Assembly: GCF_007859735.1 (NCBI RefSeq)
Contig: NZ_SIHI01000001.1
Location: 2,309,249-2,373,248 of the forward strand
Length of the DNA stretch: 64,000 bases
Origin: Thalassoglobus neptunius
GTDB taxonomy: Bacteria; Planctomycetota; Planctomycetia; Planctomycetales; Planctomycetaceae
Direction: 5' to 3'
Notes under the pieces: generated by a model
What the model was told of the DNA's origin: nothing
Seen by the model: only the letters and a program-made list of their open reading frames with translations
The model's database searches: none
Shown: positions 1-7,740 of the stretch, piece by piece
Numbering within the stretch: the stretch's first letter is position 1
How the letters are laid out: every line of letters starts with the position of its first letter
Made by a program: the position numbers and the translations under genes

Positions 1-97
1 TCTTCGCATGCGAATACGGCTCGACATACTTGCGTCCAATCCGAAGCGACAGCTTTGCCACTTCCAACAACACATTCGTTCGTGGGGAATCACTCAT
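1..97 (-). CDS. N-terminus of a probable transposase, cut by the window edge
   Basis: Reading the minus strand from an ATG at 97 gives 32 codons open to the window edge, starting MSDSPRTNVLLEVAKLSL and ending in the motif EPYSHAK. A short helical start followed by a (P)YS(H) block resembles the N-terminus of DDE transposases of the IS5/IS1182 type that are common in planctomycetes; that match is from memory of the family. No terminal inverted repeat could be identified between 98 and 224. The catalytic residues lie outside the window, so identity and intactness cannot be judged. It could also be an unrelated small protein. Confidence 0.42.
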   Translation of the reverse strand, partial: MSDSPRTNVLLEVAKLSLRIGRKYVEPYSHAK

Positions 98-224
98 CAC
101 CAGATTTTAGCGCATTCTCATCTCAGATTCCAGAGATGTTTTCAACAATGCAATTGGTTTTCAACCTCAGATCTACGACTCGACAGCCAAGAGCTATTTA
201 ACCACAGATAACCAGTCTCCAGTG

Positions 225-617
225 ATGTTTGTTGTTTATCTCGATGCCGAGAATCGCGTACAGAACGTCACAGGACTTTACAAATGGATTTGGGGATTTC
301 GCGGGGGCTTGGAGAAGACCCGCTATGACGATCGACGACTCGACCGGCTAAAGCGAATCGTTGATCAAATTGGCGAAGTCCGAACTTCGGAAAGCGCACT
401 CCCGTTCGCATTCAATAGTCTGCTCGTAGGCCTCGAAGTGCCCGATGAAACCATGCTTGAGATTCTGAATATCATTCGCCCAGAGTGGGTTGTTGTTGGG
501 AAGCTCGGTTTAGAGAGTGAGCTTGTCCTCACGCTCGAAGATTTGCGAAATCAAAGCGACAACCCGAAGATTCAAGAACGCATCGATGCCCTGATCACCG
601 GAGGTGTGATCGAGTAG
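225..617 (+). CDS. Hypothetical protein, 130 aa
   Basis: I do not recognise this protein. It is soluble, with no signal peptide or membrane segment, and begins MFVVYLDAENRVQN. The middle is charged and helical (roughly residues 30-60), and the C-terminus is leucine/isoleucine-rich. A GTG lies one codon earlier at 222, but the ATG at 225 is preferred. It stands alone: the region to its left holds only the edge transposase fragment, and the next gene starts 192 bp downstream. Codon use looks like that of its neighbours, so I take it as a real gene of unknown role. Confidence 0.6.
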   Translation: MFVVYLDAENRVQNVTGLYKWIWGFRGGLEKTRYDDRRLDRLKRIVDQIGEVRTSESALPFAFNSLLVGLEVPDETMLEILNIIRPEWVVVGKLGLESELVLTLEDLRNQSDNPKIQERIDALITGGVIE

Positions 618-809
618 ATCACGTGAATCCTTCTTGCGATCCTGTACATCCCGAGTGTTCATTCATCGCATCTCTTTTGCATTTGCTCTGTGAAGAAAAT
701 CGGGCACTTTAACTTCAGGTGTGTTCTCGATAAAACGCAATTTGAGTTCAGATTCCGAAGACGCAATTCGTCATGGACAGTTTGACTTGGAAATAATTCG
801 AGAACCACC

Positions 810-1448
810 ATGGATTCAGAAGTCGATACATACCTCTCAAACGCGACGAGTTGGAAGACAGAATTGACGGAACTGCGACGAATCGTTCTGAGTTGTAACT
901 TGTCGGAAGAGTTCAAGTGGCGGATTCCCGTTTACTGTCACCAGAACGCGAATGTTGTGTCGATCTGTGCTTTGAAAGATTCCTGTGTGTTGAGTTTCTT
1001 CAAGGGCGCACTGTTAAAAGATGCTCAGAACATCCTCTCCAAACCTGGCGAAAACACACGATCCGCTCGGGTCATTCGCTTTTCGAATGTTGGAGAGATT
1101 ATCGATATCGAGCCTGTCTTGATCGAGTACATCAAGGAAGCTGTGGCTGTTGAAGAGTCGGGCTTGAAGTTCGACTTCAAGAAAGAAGCAGAAGTCGATT
1201 TGCCTGCCGAAGTTCAAGCTGTCTTCGATGACAACTCGGAATTGAAGCAGGCATTCGACGGTCTGACACCCGGGAGGCAGCGCGCTTACGCCTTGTAATT
1301 CTCCTCAGCCAAACAAGCGAAGACCCGAGTCTCGCGAGTTGAGAAGTCCGCTGCGCGAATTCTCGAAGGGTAAGGACTGAACGACTGCACATGCGGTCTC
1401 TCTCAGAAAATGCCGTCGTGCGACGGTTCGCACAAATCGATCCGCTGA
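810..1448 (+). pseudogene. YdeI/OmdA-family protein with C-terminal CDGSH motif, broken by two in-frame stops
   Basis: The open part (810-1298, 162 aa) is a DUF1801/YdeI-like domain followed by an OmdA-type segment and ends at TPGRQRAYAL, a block that in family members normally continues. Reading on in the same frame past the TAA at 1296-1298 gives FSSAKQAKTRVSRVEKSAAR, then a second TAA at 1371-1373, then GLNDCTCGLSQKMPSCDGSH, which fits the iron-sulfur CDGSH pattern C-x-C-x2-S-x3-P-x-C-D-G-S-H exactly. The frame finally stops at 1446-1448. Each stop is one base from a sense codon the family would tolerate (a Tyr and a Lys codon). The gene is therefore most simply a recent pseudogene; the N-terminal part might still make a truncated protein. 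Sequencing error at both sites is less likely. Confidence 0.75.
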
Positions 1449-1699
1449 AAGAACTCTCCTCGGTCACAGCTCGTCGATCAGGGACCATTCGCCCTTGCTG
1501 AAAGAAATTCCGTTCTCGGCAGGATTCCATGAAGCTGGGAAATCTTTCTGGGTGGCGGAAGAATCCGAGATGGGCCACTACTATTGATCAATCGTCTTCT
1601 CGTTGCGAGAATTCTCGCCTGACTGGCCGAAATTCGCTATCGTAGGCGGCCGTACAGAACTCCTGGCTTCGCAAACATTACAGCAAACTGAAATCAATT

Positions 1700-2422
1700 A
1701 TGGGACGAAGTTTCGAAAACCGGAAGCACTCGATCGCCAAGACCGCAGCGCAAAAATCGAAGTTGTACTCAAAGTACGGAAAACAACTGTACGTGTGTGC
1801 CAAAAACGGAGTGGCCGATCCGGAAGCAAACCCCTCGCTGAAGAACCTCATCGAAAAGGCCAAGAGAGAACAGGTCCCTGCTCACGTCATTGAAAAAGCG
1901 ATTGAAAAAGCAAAAGGTGTCGGCGGCGAAGATTACACTCCCTCACGCTACGAAGGCTACGGGCCGGGTGGCTCTTCCATCATCGTCGACTGCTTGACAG
2001 ACAATCCCAACCGGACAATCACCGACGTCCGCAACTGCTTCACGCGAGCAAACGCCAAACTCGGTGCTTCGGGTTCTGTCGTTTGCTTCTTCGACCATCT
2101 GGCCGTTCTTTCTTTTCCGGGAGAGAATGACGACGAAGTCCTGGAAGCGATGTTGGAAGCAGGCGTCGATGTTGAGGATGTCGAGTGCGAAAACGGTCGA
2201 GTCACGCTCTTCGCACCAGCTTCCGAGTTCAACAACCTCTCGCAGGCGTTTCAGAAATCGTTCCCGGAGATCGAACCAGAAGTCCTGGAAATTACCTTCG
2301 TTCCTCAATCCAACGTCACTCTCGAGGAAGAGGATATCCCAGGGTTTGAGAAACTGATGGAGCTGCTGGAAGACTGCGGAGATGTTCAAGACGTGTACCA
2401 CAATGCGATCATTCCGGAGTAA
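1700..2422 (+). CDS. yebC: YebC/PmpR (TACO1) family protein
   Basis: This is a 240-aa protein of the usual YebC length. It opens MGRSFENRKHSIAKTAAQKSK, close to the conserved family N-terminus, followed by a Lys/Glu-rich helical domain (to about residue 75) and the conserved GYGPGGSSIIVDCLTDNPNRT block. Family members act as transcriptional regulators or, in the newer view, help ribosomes at polyproline stalls; which applies here cannot be read from sequence. It starts at an ATG 252 bp after the broken YdeI gene. yifB follows on the same strand after 171 bp with no terminator I can see. Confidence 0.9.
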   Translation: MGRSFENRKHSIAKTAAQKSKLYSKYGKQLYVCAKNGVADPEANPSLKNLIEKAKREQVPAHVIEKAIEKAKGVGGEDYTPSRYEGYGPGGSSIIVDCLTDNPNRTITDVRNCFTRANAKLGASGSVVCFFDHLAVLSFPGENDDEVLEAMLEAGVDVEDVECENGRVTLFAPASEFNNLSQAFQKSFPEIEPEVLEITFVPQSNVTLEEEDIPGFEKLMELLEDCGDVQDVYHNAIIPE

Positions 2423-2593
2423 AGACTGATTGAGAAGCAGAGAACGAACTGAACAAGAAGAGAACACGCGACGGCACAGTGACTGAACAACATTGCGGCA
2501 TCTCAGCGACAGTGTTATTCTGTTCACTAAACGTTCAATATTGAAGGCCTCATCCGCCTCTTCTTTCTGACGTGACAGAAAACGAATCCGATC

Positions 2594-4132
2594 ATGCTCG
2601 CGAAGTTGTTGACCTATTCGATTTTTGGAATCGATGCGCGAGCTGTCGAAGTTGAAGTTGATATCTCACCAGCTTCGCTCCCGAAAACAATTCTCGTCGG
2701 TCTGGCAGAAGCAGCTGTCAAGGAAAGCACTCATCGAATCGAGAGAGCCCTCGCCAATAGCGGGTACTCCCGACCGGTCGATCGAGTTATGATCAACTTG
2801 TCTCCTGCTGACTTCCCGAAGGAAGCGTCGTCGTTCGACTTGCCGATCGCGTTAGGAATGCTTGCTGCGAGTTCTCAACTTCAGTCAGAACAACTGGAGG
2901 ATTACTGCGTTGTCGGCGAGTTGGCTCTCGACGGCTCCGTTCGCAAAATCCGTGGAACGCTTTCCATGGCTTTGCAAGCGAGAGAAAGTGGCAAGCGGGG
3001 ATTGATCGTCCCGGTCGAAAACTCCAAAGAAGCGGCCGTCGTCGAAGGAGTCGAAATCATTCCGGTCAGTACCCTGACGGAAGCTGTCGGATTCCTGACA
3101 GGGCAGCTGCAGATCGACCCGATGCAGTTTTCATGGGAAAACGCCGTCGACAAATTCGGTCAATATCCAGTCGACTACTCCGATGTGAAAGGCCAGGAAC
3201 TGGCGAAGCGTGCGGTCACGGTTGCCTGTGCAGGACGTCATCACTTGTTGATGATCGGATCCCCCGGAACCGGAAAGACACTGCTCGCCCGACGACTGGC
3301 AACGGTGATGCCATCGCTGTCTCCGGAAGAGAGTCTCGAGACAACGCGGATTTACAGCGCAGTCGGCCGGCTCGATGACGGGCAGGCATTGCTTCTCCAA
3401 CGGCCATTTCGATCCCCGCATCATACCATCAGCCAGGCTGGTCTTGTCGGTGGAGGAAGCACTCCCACTCCGGGAGAAATCAGCCTTGCCCATCACGGGG
3501 TTCTCTTTCTCGATGAGCTTCCGGAATTCAATCGAAACACTCTTGAAGTGATGCGGCAACCGCTCGAAGAAAACCGTGTGACGATCTCACGTGCCATCGG
3601 AAGCATGACCTTCCCGGCGAACCTAATGCTCGTCGCAGCCATGAACCCCTGCCCCTGCGGCTACCGGGGCGATCCCAAACGTCAATGCAACTGCACCCCA
3701 ATGCAGATTGAACGGTATCTGTCGCGGATCAGTGGCCCGCTGCTCGACCGGATTGATATTCACATCGAAGTTCCTCCTGTTCCGTTTCGTGAACTGTCGG
3801 ACAGCCAGTCCGGAACCGACAGCAAGGAGATGAAAGACGCCGTCGAACACGCAAGAGAGATTCAAAGGCGTCGCTTTCAGGGTGGAGAAGCGATGCTGAA
3901 TGGAACAATGTCGCCGCGTGAATTACGCAAACACTGCAAACTCGCACCCGCTGCTGAAGAACTCTTGAAAATGGCGATGGAAGAGATGGGACTGTCTGCC
4001 AGAGCGCATGACAAAATCCTACGCGTTGGACGGACAATCGCTGACCTCGATTCTTCCGGCCTCATTGATGCTCACCACTTGACGGAAGCCATTAACTACC
4101 GAACTCTTGACCGAAACTATTGGACGCAGTGA
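2594..4132 (+). CDS. YifB/ComM family Mg-chelatase-like AAA ATPase
   Basis: The 512-aa protein has the three-part layout of this family. An N-terminal Lon-protease-like (ChlI) fold covers about residues 20-170. An AAA+ core has Walker A GSPGTGKT at 222-229 and Walker B VLFLDE at 303-308. A Cys cluster NPCPCGYRGDPKRQCNC lies at 351-367, and the C-terminal Mg-chelatase domain follows. The best-studied member, ComM, is a hexameric helicase promoting branch migration during natural transformation; other members are uncharacterised, so DNA processing is only the likely role. Length and motifs are complete. The SGNH-like gene follows after 24 bp and may be cotranscribed. Confidence 0.92.
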   Translation: MLAKLLTYSIFGIDARAVEVEVDISPASLPKTILVGLAEAAVKESTHRIERALANSGYSRPVDRVMINLSPADFPKEASSFDLPIALGMLAASSQLQSEQLEDYCVVGELALDGSVRKIRGTLSMALQARESGKRGLIVPVENSKEAAVVEGVEIIPVSTLTEAVGFLTGQLQIDPMQFSWENAVDKFGQYPVDYSDVKGQELAKRAVTVACAGRHHLLMIGSPGTGKTLLARRLATVMPSLSPEESLETTRIYSAVGRLDDGQALLLQRPFRSPHHTISQAGLVGGGSTPTPGEISLAHHGVLFLDELPEFNRNTLEVMRQPLEENRVTISRAIGSMTFPANLMLVAAMNPCPCGYRGDPKRQCNCTPMQIERYLSRISGPLLDRIDIHIEVPPVPFRELSDSQSGTDSKEMKDAVEHAREIQRRRFQGGEAMLNGTMSPRELRKHCKLAPAAEELLKMAMEEMGLSARAHDKILRVGRTIADLDSSGLIDAHHLTEAINYRTLDRNYWTQ

Positions 4133-4156
4133 CTGAAAAGAGATGAGGTCGATGCC

Positions 4157-4963
4157 ATGATTTCCGCGAGCCAACTGTCCGCCAAGGTTCCGCCGGACCA
4201 TCGTTTCGTCCTTCTCGGAGCCAGCAATCTGACACTTGGACTTCCGCTGCTCACGCGCTCACTGAGAGCAGCGCTTCCCGATCAACGAATCGAAATCCTC
4301 GCCGCCCATGGGCACGGTCGATCGTATTTGAACTGGAGCTACGTGATCATCCGGGGACTTCCCGGAATTCGATCGTGTGAGCTTTGGGACGATCTGAATC
4401 AACTTCCGCCAGCCAAACAGACTTACGCCCTCGTCACCGATCTGGGTTGCGATTTGATGTATGGAGCGACTCCGTCCTCGATCGTTGATTCCGTCGGTGA
4501 GTGTCTCCATCGATTACAGAATCACGGTGCCCGAACGGTTTTTCTTCGCCCGCCGCTGGAACGACTGAATCTCTTGAGTGAGTGGCAATACTTCGTAGCC
4601 AAGAACACTTTTTTCCCGGGGCCGACGCCTCCATGGTCAAAGATGCTTGCCGACATTACTCAGGTCGATGAACATGTTTTGACCGCTGCAAACCAAGTCA
4701 GTGCGTTGTCGATTTCGCCGCTTGTGGACTGGTATGGAGTGGACCCGATTCATATTTCTCGCGCGTCCCGAGTTGCTGCGTGGTCCGAAGTCCTTCAAGC
4801 TTGGGAGATCGGCGACGCAATCACAGCCCAGCCGGCATCAATCGGTGATTATCTGGGAGTCTGGACACAACGCCCCTCTGACCGAAGTCTGTTCTGGCTC
4901 CGGCAGATCCAACCTCAACCCGCATACGAATGGAACGACTCGACAAGCTTGTGGCTCTACTGA
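4157..4963 (+). CDS. SGNH/GDSL-hydrolase-like protein, 268 aa
   Basis: Block-like motifs of the SGNH fold are visible: GASNLTLG at 21-28 with Ser23 as possible nucleophile, HGHGRSY at 51-57, DLGCDLMYG at 95-103, and DPIH at 196-199, which would supply the catalytic Asp and His. In the third block the usual oxyanion Asn position is a Cys (DLGCD), so activity is uncertain. There is no signal peptide, so it is probably cytoplasmic. It lies 24 bp after yifB and 81 bp before the ThiF-like gene. Substrate unknown. Confidence 0.6.
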   Translation: MISASQLSAKVPPDHRFVLLGASNLTLGLPLLTRSLRAALPDQRIEILAAHGHGRSYLNWSYVIIRGLPGIRSCELWDDLNQLPPAKQTYALVTDLGCDLMYGATPSSIVDSVGECLHRLQNHGARTVFLRPPLERLNLLSEWQYFVAKNTFFPGPTPPWSKMLADITQVDEHVLTAANQVSALSISPLVDWYGVDPIHISRASRVAAWSEVLQAWEIGDAITAQPASIGDYLGVWTQRPSDRSLFWLRQIQPQPAYEWNDSTSLWLY

Positions 4964-5044
4964 TTTTCACATCGCCGCAGACAACTCGGCCATCTCTGTT
5001 GATCAAAGAACCTCGACTTCCGTTTCGAGCAAACAGTACAGACA

Positions 5045-6073
5045 ATGGATCGCTACCAAAAACAGATTCTATTCCACGGAGTCGGAGAAGAAGGCCAGAA
5101 ACGGCTTCTTGAAAGCCGCGTCGCTGTCATCGGTTGCGGGGCTCTTGGTTCCGTCATCGCTCAAACGCTGGCACGTGCCGGAGTGGGGCATCTCCGGATT
5201 GTCGACCGTGATTTCGTCGACCTGTCCAATCTTCAACGGCAGGTTCTCTACGACGAAAAGGATGTTCAGCAACGACTTCCCAAAGCCGTCGCTGCGCAGA
5301 GAAAATTGAGTGAGATCAACAGCGAGATCGAAATCGAAGCGATCGTCGCCGATGTTCACTGCGGAAACATTCTGGAACTGATCAAAGACGCGGACCTCAT
5401 TCTCGACGGAACAGACAACTTCGAAATTCGATTCCTGATCAATGACGCGTCAGTTGAGTCGTCGATTCCCTGGGTTCACGCAGGGTGCGTCGGGAGCCAT
5501 GGGCAAGTCATGACAATTCTGCCCGGTGAAACTCCCTGCCTCAGATGTTTAATGCCAGAGATTCCCGATCCGGGATCGGCCGAAACCTGCGACACCGCTG
5601 GAGTCCTTGCTTCGGCCATTCAAGTGGTTGCATCGCTTCAGGTTGTGGAAGCGATCAAGTATCTGACCGGACAGCCGGAACAGATTTCGCGGTCATTGAC
5701 GATTGTCGATGTTTGGGACGGGTCTCTTCGAAAACTGGACACGAGCCAATTGAATCAGGCGAAAACTTGTCCCTGTTGTTCCGGCAAAGATCGCGTCTGG
5801 CTGCGAGGAGACCGCGGATCACACTCAACCGTATTGTGTGGACGAAATGCCGTGCAGTTCACTCCGTCGACCGAAATGCGGCTCGCGTTCTCTGAACTTG
5901 AGAAGAGGCTCGCAAGCCAGGGTTCGGTGCGAAACAATTCCTTTCTCTTAATTTTCAAGCCCAGCAGTTCGGATCATGAATTGACGATTTTCCAGAACGG
6001 ACGAGCAATCATCAGCGGAACTGAAGATCTCGTCGAAGCCCGCGCAATTTACACGCGTTACATTGGTCAGTGA
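5045..6073 (+). CDS. ThiF/MoeB/HesA-family adenylyltransferase (E1-like)
   Basis: Proteins of this family adenylate the C-terminal glycine of a ubiquitin-like sulfur carrier (ThiS, MoaD). The sequence shows the nucleotide-binding loop VIGCGALGS (about 28-36), the catalytic-site region DRDFVDLSNLQRQ (54-66), TDNFEIR (123-129), zinc ligands CLRC (165-168) and CPCC (242-245), and the ETCDTAGVL segment with Cys182 at the conserved thioester position. At 342 aa it is longer than ThiF or MoeB. The C-terminal ~90 residues lack a recognisable rhodanese Cys loop, though the fold could be related. No sulfur carrier gene is adjacent, so thiamine versus molybdopterin cannot be decided. Confidence 0.88.
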   Translation: MDRYQKQILFHGVGEEGQKRLLESRVAVIGCGALGSVIAQTLARAGVGHLRIVDRDFVDLSNLQRQVLYDEKDVQQRLPKAVAAQRKLSEINSEIEIEAIVADVHCGNILELIKDADLILDGTDNFEIRFLINDASVESSIPWVHAGCVGSHGQVMTILPGETPCLRCLMPEIPDPGSAETCDTAGVLASAIQVVASLQVVEAIKYLTGQPEQISRSLTIVDVWDGSLRKLDTSQLNQAKTCPCCSGKDRVWLRGDRGSHSTVLCGRNAVQFTPSTEMRLAFSELEKRLASQGSVRNNSFLLIFKPSSSDHELTIFQNGRAIISGTEDLVEARAIYTRYIGQ

Positions 6074-6398
6074 TTACGGTGTCGATTCACAGCTTCGATC
6101 GCACGCATCCGCTGAGAGTGAAAAATGTCACACGGTGCCATCAATCCAACTATGAATTGCGTATGAACGGTGGCCCCCCGAGAAGATGGTCTGAGCACTT
6201 CGTCAACTTGTCAGCGAACATGATCACAATGTACGGATTTCTGGAAGCAGTCCATTCTTGTCGTTCGAATCGAGTCATTCGTGCGCGATCACTACAAGAA
6301 ATTCCATGTTGGACGAGATTTGGCGGCCCGAATCGTTCGCTCAAGTGTTGAAAACAACTCTGCCGAGAAGCATTGTGAACCCATCGAGGAATGAAGTT
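6074..6398. other. Gene-free stretch
   Basis: This 325-bp gap separates the ThiF-like gene from the secreted TRASH-like protein. I find no convincing reading frame, hairpin terminator or repeat in it. A GAGGA ribosome-binding-like run at 6386-6390 belongs to the downstream gene. Confidence 0.5.
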
Positions 6399-7127
6399 AT
6401 GAATCCGTATCAAAGAACACTTCTCGCAATCTTCTCGATCGGACTGGGATTTTCGATCTGTGCTGCGGTTGAGCAGAACGCTTCCTCGCAAACTGCCTCC
6501 AAAAAGGCGCTCGAATCACTGAACGAAATGATTGGAGAGTGGCGTGGGACGGGACAACTTCGACGCGGATCGAATTCTGGAGCGTGGCGACAATCGGGCC
6601 AGTTTGAGTGGGACTTCAGCAGCGAATCGCCGGCCATTCGATACATCGTCAACGACGGAAAGCTGACCACTTCCGCCTCGATCACATGGTCGCGCACCGA
6701 AAAGTTCTCGCTTCAACTGCTGCAACCGGATGGAACAAAGAGAACCTATCGCGGCGACTGGGACGAGGGAAAACTGGTGGTGATTTCCAAACCGGATGAT
6801 GATGGAATTCGATATCGAATCACCCTGACTCCACTCAACGAAAAACGTCTACTTGTGCTCCATGAGAAAACGTCACCGAGCGGTTCAAGTTTTTTCCGGA
6901 TCGCGGAAGTTGGCAACACACGGGCCGGAACACGTCTCGCCATCCCCGGAGGCGGCATGCGTGAGTGCGTGGTCACCGGCGGAACGGCACAGACTGCGGT
7001 AACACACAACGGAGAGACGTATTACGTCTGCTGTACCGGATGCAAACAAGCATTCGAAGACGACCCCGAAGGCATCATCGCCGACTTCAAATCCCGACTC
7101 AGTGAGCGTCTGAAAACTTCAGACTAA
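6399..7127 (+). CDS. Secreted protein: DUF1579-like domain plus C-terminal TRASH/YHS-like Cys domain
   Basis: The start at 6399 is chosen because an SD-like GAGGA lies 8 bp upstream and it yields a clean signal peptide (MNPYQRTLLAIFSIGLGFSI, then an Ala cleavage region). The longer frame from 6258 adds an unrelated leader. The middle part (LNEMIGEWRGTGQLRRG and onward) resembles the beta-barrel lipocalin-like DUF1579 domain. The last ~55 residues (RECVVTGG...YYVCCTGCKQAFEDDP) have the Cys spacing of YHS/TRASH metal-binding domains. The product is likely exported and may bind a metal; the role is unknown. Its stop is 53 bp from that of the convergent DUF6702 gene, with a repeat copy between. 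Confidence 0.75.
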   Translation: MNPYQRTLLAIFSIGLGFSICAAVEQNASSQTASKKALESLNEMIGEWRGTGQLRRGSNSGAWRQSGQFEWDFSSESPAIRYIVNDGKLTTSASITWSRTEKFSLQLLQPDGTKRTYRGDWDEGKLVVISKPDDDGIRYRITLTPLNEKRLLVLHEKTSPSGSSFFRIAEVGNTRAGTRLAIPGGGMRECVVTGGTAQTAVTHNGETYYVCCTGCKQAFEDDPEGIIADFKSRLSERLKTSD

Positions 7128-7183
7128 AGCAACTTGCTCTTTCCCGTGCGAGTGAGTGAAAATCCAATCCGAAAAAACTCTAG
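7128..7183 (+). repeat. Dispersed intergenic element, internally deleted copy (C)
   Basis: The sequence AGCAACTTGCTCTTTCCC joins the left end of the element to its right-hand block GTGCGAGTGAGTG and an ACTCTAG end, lacking the middle present in the copies near 17.6 and 27.5 kb. It fills the gap between two convergent genes and slightly overlaps the downstream one. Confidence 0.6.
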
Positions 7184-7740
7184 CTCGGGCTGCGAGATTC
7201 ATCTTTCGCGGCTTGCGATCCCCAGCGATACGACTTTTCCTTGGCGTCCCAAAGCAGCTTCTTCTGATCTGTTTCGGCCGTGAAATTGAAGGTCTGCTTT
7301 TCTCCGGGCTGTAAAATCGTCACCGAGTTCACTTGATCGTGCATCTCAAGCAAGAGCTTGTTTTCAACCAGAAGATCATCACGTCCCATCAATGGCTTCA
7401 GTTCGAAATAGATCCACGTGTGACGCACATCGCTATCGATTCCGACGGATTGAAATGCGAGCTTCTTTCCTCCAGCAGTGACTTCGAACGTTTCACTCAC
7501 GTACTCGAAGATTTTCTTTGACGCGGAGGGATCATCGATTCGAACAATTCGACCTGTCCGCTTCCGCAGGACTTTTTCGAGGTCAATGGAAGCCACACGT
7601 ACCGAAACCTCGAAGCATGCGGACTCTTCGTTCCATTCCATTTCCGCATGGCTCGAATGGAAAGGATGCGCATCGGCTTGATTCCCCAGAACCAGCCAGC
7701 ACGTCACAACGACTCCCAAGATCCAGAAGCGGTTCATCAC
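7180..7740 (-). CDS. DUF6702 family exported protein
   Basis: The 186-aa product has a signal peptide (MNRFWILGVVVTCWLVLG...ADA) and a mature start HPFHSSHAEMEWNEES, matching the HPFHxS pattern that opens DUF6702 proteins. The rest is beta-rich, and the C-terminus is charged. Its ATG overlaps the stop of the M1 peptidase gene by 4 bp (ATGA), so the two are translationally coupled. DUF6702 genes sit beside such large M1-like peptidases in several phyla as I recall, suggesting a joint periplasmic role; no biochemical function is known. Confidence 0.8.
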   Translation of the reverse strand: MMNRFWILGVVVTCWLVLGNQADAHPFHSSHAEMEWNEESACFEVSVRVASIDLEKVLRKRTGRIVRIDDPSASKKIFEYVSETFEVTAGGKKLAFQSVGIDSDVRHTWIYFELKPLMGRDDLLVENKLLLEMHDQVNSVTILQPGEKQTFNFTAETDQKKLLWDAKEKSYRWGSQAAKDESRSPS

